From Phytophthora colocasiae (taxonomy: Eukaryota; Oomycota; Peronosporomycetes; Peronosporales; Peronosporaceae), in the NCBI GenBank assembly GCA_018806915.1, contig JAGKQI010000062.1:310001-374000 (forward strand): a stretch of 64,000 bases of DNA. The letters are read 5' to 3'. Under the pieces are notes generated by a model that had not been told where the DNA came from, did not search any database, and was given only the letters and a program-made list of their open reading frames with translations. The translations under genes were made by a program, and so were the position numbers. Shown piece after piece: positions 50,397 through 60,360 of this stretch (within the stretch, counting starts at the first letter, position 1; the number at the start of each line of letters is the position of its first letter).

Positions 50397-52409
50397 TTAA
50401 TGAATCCCCAATGCCAATGAAGCCTCCCCAGACCTGTTTTGTTGCTTCAGCTGTTCCGGGCTGAAGCACCCTACCATCGTTAGAAACGTGTCAGGGTCTG
50501 GTGCACCCTTGAGATCAAACATCTTGCAGATGCCAAAGTCAGGACCTACTACCACGAACGCACGCTTCAAACCCTTCAGCGAGAGGTTTTTATCCATCTC
50601 TTCGTTCAGCTGGCGCAGTTTTTCTTCCTTGAACTTTTTCTCGCTTCGAATCGTCACCTGAATGTAAGCTACAATCGTCTCGGACAGATCCTGGCCCCTG
50701 CCATCAGCATCATTTTTACTTGGGAACGCTTTGCATGTGGCCACTGCGTCGATGAAAGGGAAGAACGGGTAGTCGGGATGCCAGTAAGTGCCATCTCTAA
50801 GCTTGGACAAATGAGCATAGCACGAAGCCTCATCTTCGCCACGACAATCAACTTCCGCTTGAATCTCGATTTTCTTATATGCTGACCCTTCCCGCATCGT
50901 CAGCACAATGGGTTTCTGGTTTACGTATGCCTCACGAACTGCGTTGTGGAGCAATAGTTCGTATGCAACGCCATGGAAGCCGGCACCAATAGATTTTGCA
51001 TACGTGTAAACGCTTAGCTGCTCATCCGTGTCAATGTTCTTCCCCAACTGGCTCAACACATATCCCGAGTCCACAGATAGAAACCAATATCGTCTGTCAC
51101 GGTACCCCTGCTCGTGAGTGCAGTCAGTGACGTAGTGACGCCGCACACGATCCACTTGGTTCTTGCTTTGTCCCCCACCATAGTTGTACACCATCTCAAA
51201 CGCTTGGTCCTTACCCACGGCACAGCAGTCACCCACTACACGCTCCTCAAGTTCGTGTCGTTCTTTACAGAACTCGCGCAAACTCCCACCACTGTAGAAG
51301 TGTTGCTCCTTCACAAGTTTCGCAATTGGGGTATCCTTTCGCAAGACAGTACGCAGACCCGTTTCGATTACCCACTTCGTTAACTTCGCGTACTGCAGCA
51401 GGTCAGCATCACGCCACGCCGGCAAAACCACAACCTTTGATCTGTCGTCGTGTTTCGCATCAAACTGGCACGATGTTGCGAGAAAATCGAACGACAGGTA
51501 GCTTTTGTCGGGGTCATCCACATCTGCTTGAGTAAAACCATCAACCAAAACAATAGAATCTTGGAATTGGCCACGGATAGCTTCGATATCTCGGGATCTG
51601 AGACCCGATAGTCGCGCGTAGGACCCATTGCCATCAAAATACACGACCGCGTTCGGCCGTTTCCTTTCTTTCAAGCGACGTATGACAAGCACCTCTCTTT
51701 TCTCGATGCACGCCAGGTAAAATGCAATAAGCATCAAAAAGCAGGACTTTCCGACACCTGGTGACCCGATTATCACAACGCGTTCCTCGCCGAACAGCAA
51801 TTTCTTCATCACTTTCCAGAACATCACTTCTTCCATCCGAACGAAATAGTGAGGGGGGAATTCGCCGTACATCTTCCAAAACTCGTGCAACGTAGGTGTC
51901 ATGACAATTGGGTTGTCACTCTGTTGCGTCAAATACAGCTCGTCAAGTTGAAACTCATTCTCCTCCACGGCCAAAGGTGTGAACTCAGTCAGCGTCTTGG
52001 GCTCTCGAGCCTCGATAAGTTTCAATCTCTTCAAGACCTCTTCAACTTCGCCATCTGCTGGACGTTTGGACCCAACACCCGGGGGAGGAACCACCACCAG
52101 CACGTGAACGTGACCCTCACCCGGTTGAAAATCTTTTCCAAAGTTATCTTTGTGCTCAAGTGACAATGTGGGATCCATCATCTTAAATCTTTGGGCTAAA
52201 GAGTCTACGCGTACAGCCTCTGCCTCTGCTCCCGTTAACCATACCCCATCCTGCTTCGCCAGGAAGAGCTTCAGCGTACGCGCAGGACACGTGATGTCCT
52301 CGTTCGCTTTCTTAATCTTTTCCTTCAGATCCCCCACCAATTCACTCTCGTTGATGTTCACAGGGAAGGCACTTTCTTCCCCAACGATCACGCACAATAG
52401 CTTTATCAT
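50397..52409 (-). CDS. Crinkler (CRN) family effector
   Basis: A 670-residue intact ORF. The N-terminus has the CRN translocation-type domain: MIKLLCVIVG, the LFLAK-type motif LKLFLAK (46-52) and the closing HVHVLVVVP motif (100-108). The C-terminal effector region begins near 165 and includes a Walker A loop GSPGVGKS (215-222) and a likely Walker B strand SIVLVDG, so it is of the NTPase-containing CRN class. CRNs are delivered into host plant cells and often act in the nucleus. No signal peptide is obvious, which is common for CRNs. It is intronless, as typical. It lies in a repeat-rich pocket between permease copies A and B, bracketed by 189-bp direct repeats. Effector activity is inferred from family membership. 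Confidence 0.9.
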   Translation of the reverse strand: MIKLLCVIVGEESAFPVNINESELVGDLKEKIKKANEDITCPARTLKLFLAKQDGVWLTGAEAEAVRVDSLAQRFKMMDPTLSLEHKDNFGKDFQPGEGHVHVLVVVPPPGVGSKRPADGEVEEVLKRLKLIEAREPKTLTEFTPLAVEENEFQLDELYLTQQSDNPIVMTPTLHEFWKMYGEFPPHYFVRMEEVMFWKVMKKLLFGEERVVIIGSPGVGKSCFLMLIAFYLACIEKREVLVIRRLKERKRPNAVVYFDGNGSYARLSGLRSRDIEAIRGQFQDSIVLVDGFTQADVDDPDKSYLSFDFLATSCQFDAKHDDRSKVVVLPAWRDADLLQYAKLTKWVIETGLRTVLRKDTPIAKLVKEQHFYSGGSLREFCKERHELEERVVGDCCAVGKDQAFEMVYNYGGGQSKNQVDRVRRHYVTDCTHEQGYRDRRYWFLSVDSGYVLSQLGKNIDTDEQLSVYTYAKSIGAGFHGVAYELLLHNAVREAYVNQKPIVLTMREGSAYKKIEIQAEVDCRGEDEASCYAHLSKLRDGTYWHPDYPFFPFIDAVATCKAFPSKNDADGRGQDLSETIVAYIQVTIRSEKKFKEEKLRQLNEEMDKNLSLKGLKRAFVVVGPDFGICKMFDLKGAPDPDTFLTMVGCFSPEQLKQQNRSGEASLALGIH

Positions 52410-52512
52410 TTTTCCTCGAGGCGGCAGATTCTGGAATGAGGACCTTTCTATTGGTCAATAGTAAACGACAGATTCTGACCAATGGTAATGCCTGAAACCA
52501 GCACTCGATCGA

Positions 52513-52701
52513 AGAGATGATTGGCTACTGAAGTTGAAGCTGTTGCTGTTGAAGTCAACGTGATATATATTTTCCAAATGCAACATTTCATGTACAAGTT
52601 CACGCCTACAAGCAGCCAAACACGAACTGCTGTCACTATCAAGGACCAAGGCTATGCTGTAATAACACGGACGCCAACCGAAGACACGCGCTCGGCCGAG
52701 A
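52513..52701. repeat. 189-bp direct repeat, right of CRN gene
   Basis: This is the native 3' end and flank of permease B; the copy at 50009-50197 is the derived one. Confidence 0.82.
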
Positions 52702-54688
52702 TCATGTCAGGTTGGGTGATGAACATCATGTTGCGCGGCACCGACATCTTCTTCGACAGCCACGAGATCGTTGCGGGTTTGAACTCGCCCTGCACCGACA
52801 CAAAGTCCACGCGGATCTTCGGGTACATGCTGTCAAACAGCACCGCCAAGTTGCGGAACGCCTTCAGTACCGGTGCATCCGTCTTTTCGTCCGAGAACAT
52901 GTGCACGATGCGGAGCGTGTGGGTCTGCTCATTGCGACGCACATACACGATCACCTTGTTGATGATGGTGAGGTCCGGTCGTTTGCAGAAGAAGATGATC
53001 GGAGCGCTGCGGATACTCGTAATGGCTCGAGCGATCGTCCGACCTCCGCGAGCTCCAGTGTGTTCCACCTCGGGTGTGTCTCGTGTGCGGAAATACTCCG
53101 CCGCAGTCTCTTTGGCGTACTGAGAGGGAGCCGTCTTCTTCATGAGTGCCAAGATACAACGCAGCATCGTCACCCGCTCGAACATGACGAACATGACAAG
53201 TGCCACCACGATGAAGTACAAGGCGAAATACATTAGTACGGACGGATCCCCCAGCAGATTCGCGAAGATCGCAACCACCACCATAAAGAGACCACCCACC
53301 AGTACGGACCACGGAGCAATGACATCACGAGGCATTTCCGGCCGCTTCGCCTTCAGCAGCATTGCAGCACTAGCGAACAGTGCCATCAAACCCAAGAACG
53401 CGTACGTGTACACGCCATTCATGATACTCGTATCAGCATCCAGCACCAGGACGAGACTCGAAGACAGTAGGAAGTACACACCGATGATGTAGTGGTTCGT
53501 GCCGCGCGCCTTGTTGGTTTTAGCCAGAAAACTTGGCAGCACTCGATCCGTTGCAAGTCGACGCACCAGTCCACAGATACCGACGTAGGAGGTTAGGACG
53601 GAACCAGAGAGCACGATGAAAGCGTCCACACTGACCCAAGTACCGAACCAGCTTCCGAGCGATACTTCAGCAGCCTTAGAGAGGAGAGCATCGGCGCTTG
53701 CGTAAATGCCATCGTCACCACCAAGCGGCAGTACTGCTAGGATGCCGACTCCGAGGCAAACGTTAAAGCCTGATGCTAGAGCCCACATGTTTCGCAGTGT
53801 CTTCCGGAATACACCCGGGGCCTGTTCCTCGACGTAGTTAGACGACGATTCGAAGCCAGTGATACCCAGCATAGCGGCGCCAAATCCAAAAAACACCGCA
53901 GTGAACGCGTTGCCGTTCAGCATTGATCCGGCAAAGTCCACCTCCGGGAAGTCTGCGCTCATGTTATCGCGAAAGATATGGGGATTCTTGATGCCGTACA
54001 CGGCGCATGATACTACCAGGATGCTCAGCACTACTATATGGTGCAGGAAGATAACGAGTGCAACACGCGAGTTCTCAGCGATGCCCACGATTGCCAGCAG
54101 CGCGAACGCAAGTAGTAGAGCAATGATGCAGAGCACAATGGGGATATCCACTTGGGTGTTGAGGTAGTGAATGCCTGACGTAGCTGAGACCACACCAGTG
54201 GCCACGTACGACAAGATACTCAGGCAAGCTGCAACAGCAGCTGCGCGCTTGGACGTGGTGTTGAGCAAGGCGTTGTACGTGCCGCCGTTCAAGGGAATGG
54301 CAGTGACTACTTCTTCATAGATGAACCGGAAGAAGTAGAGTACAGCAGCCACCATAAGCAACGAGACAGGCATGAGTTTGCCAGCCTTGGCCACAACTGA
54401 AGAAGCTGCATAGAGCACGCTGCCCAGGATGTCGTTGCCGCTGATAGCAGTAGCAGGCCACTCGGACAACAAATGCCGTGGCTGGTCTAACTCATGTTGG
54501 ATATCGGCAAGCTCTGACTCAGGCACGTGCACGTGCTGCGTGGTGCCGGAGCGTGGGAATTGCCATGTAGGCCCCCGCGATGGGCCGTCTTCCACTTCAA
54601 TCTCGAGCTTGCGGCGGCGAACGTTGACTCCTCTCGCCATGATTGGCATCGGCGATGCAACTTCGAGGTAGCTGTTGTCCGAAACCAT
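52652..54688 (-). CDS. amino-acid permease (APC family) copy B
   Basis: Start at MVSDNSYLEVASP (54688), chosen by alignment with copies C and D; the longer frame upstream lacks an ATG. 678 residues. The cytosolic N-terminus has RRRKLEIEVEDG, GPTWQFP and a HVHVPESELADIQ segment. About twelve membrane helices follow, including LMVAAVLYFFRFIYEEV, LNGGTYNALLNTTSKR and ITGFESSSNYVEEQ, the APC-type substrate region. A roughly 150-residue C-terminal soluble domain follows. Substrate is probably amino acids or amines. Its last 1,065 bp are nearly identical to copy A. It is divergently paired with copy C across 1.5 kb. Confidence 0.88.
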   Translation of the reverse strand: MVSDNSYLEVASPMPIMARGVNVRRRKLEIEVEDGPSRGPTWQFPRSGTTQHVHVPESELADIQHELDQPRHLLSEWPATAISGNDILGSVLYAASSVVAKAGKLMPVSLLMVAAVLYFFRFIYEEVVTAIPLNGGTYNALLNTTSKRAAAVAACLSILSYVATGVVSATSGIHYLNTQVDIPIVLCIIALLLAFALLAIVGIAENSRVALVIFLHHIVVLSILVVSCAVYGIKNPHIFRDNMSADFPEVDFAGSMLNGNAFTAVFFGFGAAMLGITGFESSSNYVEEQAPGVFRKTLRNMWALASGFNVCLGVGILAVLPLGGDDGIYASADALLSKAAEVSLGSWFGTWVSVDAFIVLSGSVLTSYVGICGLVRRLATDRVLPSFLAKTNKARGTNHYIIGVYFLLSSSLVLVLDADTSIMNGVYTYAFLGLMALFASAAMLLKAKRPEMPRDVIAPWSVLVGGLFMVVVAIFANLLGDPSVLMYFALYFIVVALVMFVMFERVTMLRCILALMKKTAPSQYAKETAAEYFRTRDTPEVEHTGARGGRTIARAITSIRSAPIIFFCKRPDLTIINKVIVYVRRNEQTHTLRIVHMFSDEKTDAPVLKAFRNLAVLFDSMYPKIRVDFVSVQGEFKPATISWLSKKMSVPRNMMFITQPDMISAERVSSVGVRVITA

Positions 54689-56224
54689 GGAGGCTGAAAG
54701 TGATGAAACTTTGACTTGAGACCGACTTCGCAAAATGAGGAATAGCGGAGAATTGAATGGCGCTGTACTTAAGCAAACGCACAAGGGCGTTGATGTAGTG
54801 AGGCAACATGTACTACCTATCGTAGAGCTCACTTACACAGGAGTTAAGTATTCCGCATACAGTTTTCGTAATTGCCGTTACCAAATCCAAGTTCGAGGGC
54901 GAGGTGACATTCTTCTGGAGCAGGTTGTGTGGGATGCCCCCTAGTCCGACGAAAAGGAGCGTGTCAACCCTCCCGTTCAGGGGTGTAGTATCAGGGTATC
55001 AGAGGGGGGGGGGTAAGGTACCAAGGCTGATGTTCTCGAAATTCTCGTGGGCATCTCCCGCTCGCCAAATGAAAGCAAAGCGTTCACCATCGTGCAAATG
55101 GTTCGCTAAAACTTTTGCTTTTTGCAGGAAACAGTTGTCAACGGTTGTCAATCCGTCCGCTCTAAAGTGAAGATCGGAGAGGAATTTGCACACGAAGCAG
55201 TGAGTCCCGCATCGTTTTGTTGAGACTTTACACACATGTACCCTGCAGAAGCGGCGGGAAGCCGCTCTTTTAGTCGAATCAGCACTGCCATTCTGCACCA
55301 GCAATTTTTGCACAAGCTGTGCTTGGCGACAAACAACGAGCTGAACACGGCATAGCAAGCGTCCAAAGGTTTATCCTCCCTAGCTACAGTACAGCAAGAA
55401 AGTGAACTGTAACCGCAAAAGTGAAAGCAAAACGACGACGCGGGGCGACGTAGAGCCTCTGCCAGCGATGCTGATCGGCTGGATAGTCGGAAGTCGAGTT
55501 GCACCGCGAGTCCTGCCGAGGCAATTGCCCGGACTGTACAGCAGGCGATTGCTGGCCGCTGCAGTGGGTGAACAATGTGGCAGTCTCTGGATTTTTTTCG
55601 CATGTGACGAGGCGTCTAGTTGCCACGTTTTTATCGGCAACATGAGAGGAAAGTAGTGTCAAATGAGATTGGGCGAACCCAAGTTGTCCGCTGGCGAGTC
55701 CAAGCCCCGCATCTGTTCTCGCCCATCCAGAAGCCGAGCATGCCCGCAGGGTCTTGCATGAGTGTTTGGACTAAAGCAACTGGCCGGTTTCAGCGCGAAT
55801 TGTTCTTCAGCTTTGGTTGAAACGTGTGGTGAGCAGATCCGTTCGAGAGCAAACAGCACGGCGGGCAAAGACGGCGACAATGTGGCCAGCACCTGGCCAG
55901 CGGGACGGATGGCATGGACTCTCAACCCCCTAGATCTGTTAAACCGCCCGCCTCAAAGCCCTGAAGAAAAAAAAAACACAGGCAAAATATAAGCGAAGGA
56001 GGGATGACCTTCCCTCATCTATCAACCCTCTACTACACCCAGGACAGACGACGTCAAACAAGCCTGTCCTCTGCACATGAACCTTGAAGTGTCCATACAA
56101 AACTCCATATCTCGCGATTTAAGCGCGCTGCACCGCTCAAAAGCTTTCGAGAACTGTTCATTCCGCTTTTCACCGCGTCCGATTCAAGTATCCGTCCCGT
56201 TTAAAAAGTCCCAGTCCAAGTACA
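54689..56224. other. intergenic region between divergent permeases
   Basis: Contains both promoters and a G-run (about 55006-55014). Several ORFs of 60-150 codons overlap here, but none has recognisable or consistent composition; part could be an old transposon remnant. Confidence 0.5.
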
Positions 56225-58312
56225 ATGGTCTCGAGCGCTGGAGAAGGCGGAACCACCACCGGAAGTCTCCAAGTGCCGTCTTCGGCTTACATGGAAATCC
56301 AATCACCTCGTGTTCCGAGTTCCGCCACTAGTTCACGTGCTGTGAATCTTCGACGTCGTAAAATTGAAATTGAAATCGTCGAAGGTGCACGCAAAGGCCC
56401 AACGTGGCAATTCCCCGGCTCGGGCTCATCGGAGCACGTGCAAGTTCCTCAAGGTGAACTGGTGGAGATCCAGAAGGAATTGGACCAACCTAGACATCTT
56501 CTAAGTCAACTACCAGCCACTTCTATCAGTGGTAACGATATCCTGTCGAGTGTCCTTTATTCGGCCTCTTCGGTGGCTTCCAAAGCTGGCAAACTCATGC
56601 CGATCCCTTTGTTGATGGTCTCCACTGTACTTTTCTTCTTCCGGTTCATCTATGAAGAGGTGGTTACTGCTATCCCGATGAACGGTGGTACATACAACGC
56701 CCTGCTCAACACCACGTCCAAGCGTACAGCTGCAGTGGCTGCCTGTCTGAGTATCTTGTCATACGTGGCAACCGGTGTGGTGTCGGCTACGTCCGGTGTC
56801 CGCTACCTGAACAACCAGATCGACATCCCCATTGTCGGATCGACCATCATTCTTCTGGGAGCTTTCGCGGTGCTGGCGCTGATCGGAATCACGGAGAGCT
56901 CTCGCGTCGCTGTCGTCATCTTCCTGCACCACATTGCAGTCCTTTTGATCCTCTTCGTCTCGTGTATTGTCTACTGGATCAACCACCCGCACGTCTTCAG
57001 TGACAACATGCACGCCGGGTACCCGGAAGTGGACTTCGCGGGCTCCATGCTAGACGGCAACGTGTTCACGGCTATCTTCTTCGGCTTCGGCGCCTCCATG
57101 TTGGGTATCACTGGCTTTGAGTCGTCGTCCAACTACGTGGAGGAGCAGAAACCCGGTGTCTTCCGTCAGACGCTTCGCAACATGTGGGCACTCGTCACAT
57201 TCTTCAACGTCGGACTCGGTGTAGGTATCCTTGCTGTTCTACCGCTCGAAGGTGAAGGTGGAATCTACGACAGCTCCGATGATCTGCTTGCTATGGTGGG
57301 TCGGGAGTCTGTGGGAAGCTGGTTTGAGTCGTGGATTTGTGTGGATGCCTTCATTGTGCTGTCCGGTGCAGTGTTGACCTCGTACGTCGGTATCTGCGGT
57401 CTTGTGCGTCGTTTGTCCACTGACCGAGTGCTACCGGCGTTTCTGGCCAAGACGAACAAGCTGCGCGGTACCAACCACTACATCATCGGTATCTACTTCC
57501 TGTTGTCGTCCAGTCTAGTTCTCATTCTGAACGCTGATGCTACGACGGTGAACGGCGTGTACACGTACTCGTTCCTCGGATTGATGGCCATGTTTTCGTG
57601 CGCCTGTATGCTGCTCAAGGGGAAACGATCGGAGATTCCACGTGACATCCACGCCCCGTGGGCTACGGTTATCATTGGCTTCATCCTGGTTGTGGTCGCC
57701 ATTTTTGCCAACCTGCTCGGCGATCCTAAAGTCCTCATGTACTTCGCCATCTACTTCGTCGTTGTCATGTTCGCGATGTTCGTCATGTTTGAGCGTGTTA
57801 CGATTCTGCGCTACGCGTTGGTGATGTTGAAGAAGATGGCGCCGTCGAGATACGGCAAGGCGGCGGCTGTAGGTCTGGCGGCGGACGCGTCGGAGGTGGA
57901 GCACACTGGAGCTCGTGGAGGACGAACGATTGCTCGCACAATTATCAGCATCCGCGACGCCCCCATCGTCTTCTTCTGTAAGGTGCCGGACCTCACGATC
58001 ATCAACAAGGCCATCATCTACGTGCGTCGTAACGAACAGACCCACACACTGCGTATCGTTCATGTGTTTGCCGATGAAGAGGAGGCAGCTCCAACACTTG
58101 CAGCTTTCCGAGAGATGGCTGCGTTGTTCGACAGCATGTACCCTAAGATCCGCGTGGACTTCGTGTCGGTGCACGGTGAGTTCGGTCCTTCGATGATTGA
58201 GTGGCTGTCACGCTCGATGAATGTGCCGCGCAACATGATGTTCATCACGCAGCCCGATTTGATCTCGGCTGAGCGAGTGTCCACGGCGGGCGTTCGTGTG
58301 ATCACGGCATGA
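56225..58312 (+). CDS. amino-acid permease (APC family) copy C
   Basis: A 695-residue intact ORF from ATG 56225. It has the same architecture as copy B: RRRKIEIEIVEGARKGPTW leader, LLMVSTVLFFFRFIYEEV, MNGGTYNALLNTTSKR, TGFESSSNYVEEQKPGVFRQ, and the soluble tail with GARGGRTIARTII and IINKAIIYVRRNEQTHTL. Synonymous divergence from B is large over the whole length, unlike the A/B tails, so C is an older duplicate. Probably a plasma-membrane amino-acid transporter. Confidence 0.9.
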   Translation: MVSSAGEGGTTTGSLQVPSSAYMEIQSPRVPSSATSSRAVNLRRRKIEIEIVEGARKGPTWQFPGSGSSEHVQVPQGELVEIQKELDQPRHLLSQLPATSISGNDILSSVLYSASSVASKAGKLMPIPLLMVSTVLFFFRFIYEEVVTAIPMNGGTYNALLNTTSKRTAAVAACLSILSYVATGVVSATSGVRYLNNQIDIPIVGSTIILLGAFAVLALIGITESSRVAVVIFLHHIAVLLILFVSCIVYWINHPHVFSDNMHAGYPEVDFAGSMLDGNVFTAIFFGFGASMLGITGFESSSNYVEEQKPGVFRQTLRNMWALVTFFNVGLGVGILAVLPLEGEGGIYDSSDDLLAMVGRESVGSWFESWICVDAFIVLSGAVLTSYVGICGLVRRLSTDRVLPAFLAKTNKLRGTNHYIIGIYFLLSSSLVLILNADATTVNGVYTYSFLGLMAMFSCACMLLKGKRSEIPRDIHAPWATVIIGFILVVVAIFANLLGDPKVLMYFAIYFVVVMFAMFVMFERVTILRYALVMLKKMAPSRYGKAAAVGLAADASEVEHTGARGGRTIARTIISIRDAPIVFFCKVPDLTIINKAIIYVRRNEQTHTLRIVHVFADEEEAAPTLAAFREMAALFDSMYPKIRVDFVSVHGEFGPSMIEWLSRSMNVPRNMMFITQPDLISAERVSTAGVRVITA

Positions 58313-58725
58313 TCCGTTACCATGAGTATGAGCCAGGTTGTAAAGTCAAATGAAAACTCCGCTTGCTATGAGCTAGTAGTACTTTGTAGCATTGCATGTA
58401 TTGATATCACTTAGTCTACCTGACGACGTCTAATGCATTGCATGTATTTGAAGTGGAACGCTAAATGTTTTCAAAGTGCATGTAGTGTTAGCAGATCCCG
58501 TAGATTTTCGCACCCATGGCGAGCGTTCCATTATTGTAGAGGAAGTGCTGGCTGGTGCTGAATGACGCGACGTATTAGAGATTGGGTACTGACCGGTAAA
58601 CATCAAACGAATGGAATGTGCGCCTCATCAAGTACGTCTTGTCCCAAAAAGTATCCACAGCGTACCATAAGCTCCGCCGAGGGTAAGTCAAGAGCTCTCA
58701 GTGCTGAATTTGCAGTCTCCAAGTC
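58313..58725. other. intergenic region
   Basis: No gene seen. It holds the 3' end of copy C and the promoter of copy D. Confidence 0.6.
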
Positions 58726-58977
58726 ATGGTCGAAGCTAACGGACTGCAGGTCCCGACTGCCAGCTACCAGGAGGTTCTTTCCCCTCGCCTCTTGAGCGAC
58801 GTCTCCAACTCACGCCCCGTGAATCTACGTCGCCGCAAAATCGAGATTGAGATCGTCGAAGGCCCACCAAAAGGCCCGACCTGGCAGTTCCCAGGCTCTG
58901 GTTCGTCTCAGCACGTGCAGGTTCCTCATGATGAACTCGTGGGCATTCAGAAGGAGCTCGATCAACCTGTGGTGAAT
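58726..58977 (+). pseudogene. amino-acid permease copy D, truncated by Gypsy
   Basis: ATG 58726 (MVEANGLQVPTASYQE). It carries the family leader RRRKIEIEIVEGPPKGPTW and ELVGIQKELDQP, then homology to copy C stops at 58977, exactly where a TG-starting sequence begins. The frame runs out 18 bases further. Only about 84 residues of the transporter remain here; the rest would lie beyond the Gypsy element, outside the window. Confidence 0.8.
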
Positions 58978-59488
58978 CGTAGGCATCAAGCCTGATTCCG
59001 CCGCCTTCAAGTTTGCGAACAGACAGTGAGCTACCTGGTACATCCGGGTTGATCACAGACGGAGAGATGTCTGACTCTGGTGCATCCAGTTCAGCAATCT
59101 CCACCCGGCCAAACATTCACGGATCTTGTAGGACAGGCCGCCAGTGATCCAAGTGGAATCTCTGGTTGTCTTGCATGTTACCCCTGATGCTGTCGTCAAC
59201 ATAAGGACTGTATACTTTCATTGAGACGGAAGGGTGGTGACGACTATTCTATCCTCTCACTTTACAAAGTGCTAGCTACTGCACAAGCTGCATCAATACA
59301 CTTGGCTACAAGTTTCCTGCAGGTTCGCCACCTGCCTTGCTTTGTGTTTGGTGTTGCTTCAACCTCCGGAAAACACCACAAAGAATTCTTTAGTGGGTCG
59401 TACTACTCCAACAGCGTAGTACTCGACTTGCTAGCTGTCTTCACTACGTCTACGCTGATCAAGTGTCGACGCCAACTACTCGTTCGTC

Positions 59489-60360
59489 ATGTCGAAGAGG
59501 CGTGCCGTTGAAGCTGATTTGGATAATGAGGAGGAGTCCTACCAACACTCTTCTATGGTGCCAGTACCCATTTTGCGCCCATTTTGCCGCCGAAGTTGAG
59601 CTCAATTTCTCACGAAGCTTTGGTCAAATGGAACAAACGGCGCAAGGAGTATGAGGCCAAGATGAGGGCTCGTTGTAGAAGTTCTGGTGAAGACTACAAC
59701 CTGGTGACGCAGGGTGTTAAAGAGACGTTTGACCTGAACCTCTTATCGACGTTCTGCACGCTGCGGCTTCGGATGGACGTTGTAGACGTCACTGAGGAGC
59801 GACTAATCGCCGAAATCAAAACTCTGTTGGGAAAAGTCAAGAACAATGACCTCCCTGACATAAAGGCTCTGTTCTCGAAGGAGCTGCAGATGGACTTGAA
59901 GGAAAGTGATGTGGATGCTCGCGTACTGTCTTACTTTCAGCGCTTTGCGGAAATCGTCCTTGAGAATGGCCTTGAGGAAGTATTCTCTGGCGCTGACGGA
60001 GAAGCTGAAAAGTGCAGACGTTTGATCTCAAGTCTGGCCCCTCCTGTTCTGAAGGAGACAGTGAAGAATGCTGTCCGTTGGACCCATAAGGAGGCTGGCA
60101 AGAATATTCAAGAATTGTATACGCTGGTCTACGAGAAGGCTGTGGAGCATGAACGCCATTTCCAGCAGAATAAACGGATGCGGATGACTGTAAAGGACAA
60201 ATCTGCGGTGCCCAAATCTGCTAAGGATGCTGGAAAGACTGATGTTTCATCAAAGAAGCCGGCTAACTCTAACTCGGAAAAACTTTACTCAACAGAAGAC
60301 CGAGCGAAAGGTCGAGAAGAAGACCAACAAGAAGAACGACAAACAGCCTGTTTCACGTAA
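59489..60360 (+). pseudogene. Gypsy gag with 11-bp tandem duplication
   Basis: ATG at 59489 (MSKRRAVEADLDNEEESYQH). The frame is lost at a tandem duplication of CCCATTTTGCG (59567-59577 and 59578-59588); ignoring one unit joins PVPI to LPPKLSSISHEALVKW. The helical capsid-like body runs to about 60200, followed by a Lys-rich stretch, and the frame ends at 60360 while the pol frame carries on one base off. Confidence 0.8.

Noticed and set aside
55148..55662. Overlapping minus-strand ORFs between permeases B and C
   Set aside because: No family resemblance, mutually overlapping frames and no splice logic; treated as non-coding.
60285..60300. A programmed -1 frameshift signal between Gypsy gag and pol
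   Set aside because: The local GGAAAAAC run lacks the full X XXY YYZ heptamer, and the element has other plain frameshifts, so simple mutation is enough.
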